This document shows positions 62,001 to 64,000 of a DNA stretch of 64,000 nucleotides, in pieces (position 1 is the stretch's first letter; each line of letters opens with the position of its first letter). The notes beneath the pieces are model-generated. The model was given only the letters and a program-made list of their open reading frames with translations, did not search any database and was not told the DNA's origin. The position numbers and the translations under genes are program-made. The stretch is from Pedobacter duraquae (GTDB lineage Bacteria; Bacteroidota; Bacteroidia; Sphingobacteriales; Sphingobacteriaceae): NCBI RefSeq assembly GCF_004362245.1, contig NZ_SNWM01000005.1, positions 186,001-250,000 of the forward strand, in the 5' to 3' direction.

Positions 62001-63202
62001 AGAGAAAAGACGGAGTTATTGGGAAGGCCATTACCGGTGTTGATATTTTCTTTACGCTGATCTACAGGGTTAGCTGCCCAGAAGTTATTGATCTTTAAGA
62101 TGCCTTTTCCTTTAGTGCCGATCCATAGTTCGCCATTCGTTTCACTAAATGCACGGACAGGATTACTCAGCGCATATCCGTTAGCGGTATTGATGAGTCC
62201 AAAATGATTTAAACGCGGATATATTTTAATCAGTCCATTTCCGTCTGTTCCAACCCATAAGACCTGCCCTTTATTTACTGCCAACGTTGTTACGCGAGTT
62301 GCGGCCAGCTGTCTAACCTCGGTTGTCATAAATGCTGAGGGCCTAAAATTAGGGTCGAACGTGCTGATCCCCTGATTCTCCCAGGCAATAACATAGTTGT
62401 TGTGATACCAGGCGATAGCCTTGACTCCATCTGTTTGTCCGATTAATGGTTTAATCTGATCATTGGAATTTAGTTCATCAAGTCCGTTATTCCGTGCAAG
62501 CAGTACTTTACCATTGATCAGGAAAAAACTTTTATAGAGCCGATGTCCAGGAAATTGTTTGACTAACGTTATTGCTGAGCTATCTATTTTTGCAAGAATA
62601 AGATCGCCGTTATCAAGCATCAGCCAAAGTCTGTTTTGTTGATCACCTTCCACCTTTATGACTTTCCGGCCATTTAGGGGCAAGTTCATCGGGAGGAACT
62701 TATCCTGTTTTTCATCGAAATGGCTGAGTCCGCCAGATTTGCTGTAGCAGAAAACCTGGCCGTTTCCGGTAACGGCTACTTCATATTCCTTTTCAGCAAT
62801 TCTATTCTTCTTGTTCTGGTTATAGAAATAACGATAGAATGTGCCGGTAGACTTTTTAAATCTGGTAATCCCTCCAATAGTGCTGATCCATACATTATAG
62901 TCCAAGTCTTCCTTGATATCCTGGATTACATTGTTTCCTATACTTCCTGACTGCGTGTCGTTATTGTAGTTGAATATCCTAAAGTCGGTGCCGTCATACA
63001 TATTTAGGCCATCCCAAGTGCCGACCCAAACCAATTGATCTTTATCCTGCAAGACAATGTTCACGGCACTGTTGGACAAGCCATTTCTATTGTCCATCTG
63101 CTGATAATAGAAAGTTTCAGCCTGTGCAGATTGCATTTTTTGCCCGAAAACACCAACTGACATCGTTAGACAGAACAAGATGGAATACAAAAAAAGTTTC
63201 AT
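59078..63202 (-). CDS. Hybrid two-component system regulator of the polysaccharide locus
   Basis: A 1374-residue one-protein sensor-regulator. In order: signal peptide (1-20), two seven-bladed Reg_prop propellers (about 30-690), a Y_Y_Y domain, one transmembrane helix (about 788-808), HisKA with phosphate-accepting His851 (NIAHEIQTPLTM), HATPase (about 955-1060, LYNLLSNAFKHSD, FSTGIGLAF), a receiver domain with Asp1166 (IISDVMMPDMDG) and a C-terminal AraC-type HTH (about 1285-1368). It senses an oligosaccharide in the periplasm and activates the susC operon. It lies directly upstream of susC on the same strand. Confidence 0.97.
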   Translation of the reverse strand: MKLFLYSILFCLTMSVGVFGQKMQSAQAETFYYQQMDNRNGLSNSAVNIVLQDKDQLVWVGTWDGLNMYDGTDFRIFNYNNDTQSGSIGNNVIQDIKEDLDYNVWISTIGGITRFKKSTGTFYRYFYNQNKKNRIAEKEYEVAVTGNGQVFCYSKSGGLSHFDEKQDKFLPMNLPLNGRKVIKVEGDQQNRLWLMLDNGDLILAKIDSSAITLVKQFPGHRLYKSFFLINGKVLLARNNGLDELNSNDQIKPLIGQTDGVKAIAWYHNNYVIAWENQGISTFDPNFRPSAFMTTEVRQLAATRVTTLAVNKGQVLWVGTDGNGLIKIYPRLNHFGLINTANGYALSNPVRAFSETNGELWIGTKGKGILKINNFWAANPVDQRKENINTGNGLPNNSVFSLKKGLDNVMYIGTDGQGINIYDLQKKKIIPWSSIKGTTKLPVFSSVYAILQDPDSSLWLGTSGSGLIHLSLSRTENGEFSVKNFKQYLSADATGPANDIIYALANGQDNRLWIACRYGGLSVLDKKSGQFKTFKASAYQQSLSNNDVLSLYRDHKNNLWIGTSYGLNRLTPEESKKTQPIFRKFIMADGLPNNTIHAIEEAADGDIWVSTNKGLARLNAENLAIASFRESDGLQSNEFSDGAVWRSATGHIFFGGIYGFNYFMPQTIKGNTQQPNLLVSMLQMGGQTLNPNRLQILSTSPGDIPAYTLERKSNFFQISLKSMSYLNPEKNEFSYKLEGLDKNWNYSGAMGNVMYNNIPPGKYRMMVRWSNGEGIWTEGIEVFNLKVEQYLWLTYPAIALYLLIILASAYAFHAYRKNKLQMRYRLAMEHLMREKDENEHQQRINFFTNIAHEIQTPLTMIMGSVEHFLQSRKNELFRNKENNYFLSIVHQHTVRLTYLVQQLLEFRKAEAGYLKRNDDYVDLTKMLNGLAELFRPQSEKSVRPYNIRVQDGIAGFIDKDKFEKILYNLLSNAFKHSDITDEVTFEAIYTEKDHLLKIQVSNSGCTLDPQDLDHLFDRFFVTNEQKQKKFSTGIGLAFTKELVNLIGARINVTIEQNWIHFTLLIHLEAIAVAGKEDEVITSAPSYVYESLVKQFEQPSAEHENKNSLIDELHQRAEHSILLVEDEPELRYLIRNVLKEQYIIYEAGNGTEALAFLKKTIPDLIISDVMMPDMDGLQLCAEVKNTPATAQVPFIILSARGSVENKAEGYEVGADAYIPKPFHINYLHVRIRKLLDYKLKMEHLIKDQHISTQFMDADIEDTDKKFLESLLKVIENNLNEPELNAAMLEDALAISKMQLYRKLKSLAGMTPAEFIKRIRLKHAADMLLASQFTVSEIFYRTGFNNRSYFFREFKKIYQCAPNEYRQRQFEAYTPIL

Positions 63203-63233
63203 TCTTAGATATGGATTTACAAGGTAGGGAAAC

Positions 63234-63241
63234 CAAAGATA
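63234..63241 (-). promoter_or_regulatory. -7 box of the hybrid regulator gene
   Basis: TATCTTTG on the minus strand is an exact TAnnTTTG box 31 bases before the ATG, in the 184-base gap to the oxidoreductase gene. Confidence 0.55.
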
Positions 63242-63386
63242 AGCTCCTATTTCTTAACCACATTGTGACCTTGAATATCAGCTTTGGACAGCGCAATAAC
63301 AATCGGGTTCCATAAAAGTTCTCGAAGAAATTTCGGTAAACAAATTGTAAAGCACAGGCGTTGACTACTGAAATTAATGGGGAACA

Positions 63387-64000
63387 ATGGAGCAAAAGCA
63401 AATTAACCTAAGAGATGGCGACTGTGTAAGTCTGTGGCAATCAGAAGTGGTGTCGTCATACAGCGATTCTGCACTGGACATAGCTAAAATATTTGATGTG
63501 GTCATTGTTGGTGCGGGGATCACAGGACTGACCACGGCGATCCTGCTACAGCAACAGGGGAAAAAATGTATTCTTTTAGACGGGAATGGTGTTGGTTTCG
63601 GAACAACCGGAGGTACAACGGCACATCTGAATACTTTTTTCGATACCACTTATCCTGAAGTGGAAAAAGATTTTGGAGATGGAGAGGCGCGTCTTTTTGC
63701 AGAAGCAGGAAAAGAAGGAATCGATACCATTCAGGAACTGACGCGTACTTATGGCATCGCATGTGATCTGGAATACCGCGAAGGCATTCTTTATTCTGAA
63801 ACTGAAAAGGAAACAAAGCAATTGCTGGAGATCCTTGAAGCATCAAGAAGGGCAGGTGTCGATGCTGTTGAAACGCGTGACAATGGCATTCCCGTGGAGA
63901 TGCAGTTTGCCGTGTCATTTAAAGATCAGGCACAATTTCATCCTTTAAAATACTGTAAAGGCCTGCTGCAGGAATTTATAGATTTGGGAGGAGTGATTCT
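63387..64000 (+). CDS. FAD-dependent oxidoreductase (partial, cut by window end)
   Basis: A frame of more than 204 codons running off the right edge. VVIVGAGITGLTTAILLQQQGKK is the FAD-binding Rossmann motif (about residues 39-61). GVGFGTTGGTTAHLNTFFDTTYPE is typical of the DadA-like oxidoreductases that often end in a Rieske domain; whether one is present lies beyond the window. The substrate is unknown. It is divergent from the hybrid regulator. Confidence 0.85.
   Translation, partial: MEQKQINLRDGDCVSLWQSEVVSSYSDSALDIAKIFDVVIVGAGITGLTTAILLQQQGKKCILLDGNGVGFGTTGGTTAHLNTFFDTTYPEVEKDFGDGEARLFAEAGKEGIDTIQELTRTYGIACDLEYREGILYSETEKETKQLLEILEASRRAGVDAVETRDNGIPVEMQFAVSFKDQAQFHPLKYCKGLLQEFIDLGGVI

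Noticed and set aside
63124..63315. 63-residue plus-strand frame in front of the oxidoreductase
   Set aside because: It overlaps the regulator start and promoter and shows no plausible protein pattern.
63520..63918. 132-residue minus-strand frame at the right edge
   Set aside because: It is antisense to the FAD-dependent oxidoreductase, whose reading frame carries clear motifs.
1..64000. CRISPR arrays, tRNA or rRNA genes, insertion sequences, prophage genes
   Set aside because: No regularly spaced repeats, cloverleaf sequences, transposase or phage proteins were noticed on reading. A tRNA scan was not possible here.

Overview
The window reads as chromosomal DNA from a member of the Bacteroidota, most likely the Sphingobacteriaceae (Pedobacter-like). 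Four things point there: type IX secretion/gliding genes (gldJ, porV); a SusC/SusD polysaccharide utilisation locus with a hybrid two-component regulator; many protein families largely confined to the phylum (DUF2480, DUF3108, DUF3109, DUF4834, DUF6427 and DUF6702-like); and repeated TAnnTTTG promoter boxes upstream of genes. I saw no rRNA, tRNA, transposase, phage gene or CRISPR array. The assignment is from protein resemblance and promoter style, not from a database search.

Layout. 1-5.8 kb: the end of an acyl-CoA carboxylase locus, divergent gldJ and porV, ispF, a small lipoprotein, a YceI protein, a Crp-type regulator and a 52-residue FeoB-associated Cys-rich membrane protein. 5.8-11.8 kb: a tightly packed minus-strand operon of a serine hydrolase, an ATP-grasp ligase with a lysine/alanine-rich tail, a GCS2 (YbdK-type) carboxylate-amine ligase, a class I glutamine amidotransferase and a second, divergent ATP-grasp-like protein, with another esterase facing away. 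This looks like a pathway that makes, and perhaps hydrolyses, a small amide- or peptide-linked metabolite of unknown structure. 11.9-15.3 kb: typA, a short-chain dehydrogenase and a DJ-1/PfpI protein. 15.4-23.5 kb: a surface-glycan cluster of three glycosyltransferases, three methyltransferases, a flippase and an unusual rhomboid protease. 23.5-26.6 kb: a DinB-like protein and an operon of yjjG, upp and a degenerate deacetylase-like protein.

26.6-42.7 kb is mostly plus strand: uvrB and ywbE, a DUF4834 protein, a YfhO-type membrane protein, an LpxH-like phosphoesterase with a MurG-like glycosyltransferase, coaX, an outer-membrane protein, lptC, ppiD, DUF2480, DUF3108, DUF3109 and rfbA. 42.7-50.1 kb: an M1 aminopeptidase, a DUF6702-like protein, anmK, aminopeptidase P and a lipoprotein nuclease. 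50.2-63.2 kb: a six-gene polysaccharide utilisation locus (hybrid regulator, SusC, SusD, GH130, MFS transporter, unknown secreted protein), followed by the start of an FAD-dependent oxidoreductase cut by the window end.

The best candidates for undescribed biology are the amidoligase operon (5.8-11.8 kb), the unknown secreted protein of the GH130 locus, the 21-bp-phased direct repeat in front of susC that looks like the operator of the adjacent regulator, and three promoters placed so close to their start codons that the mRNAs should be leaderless.
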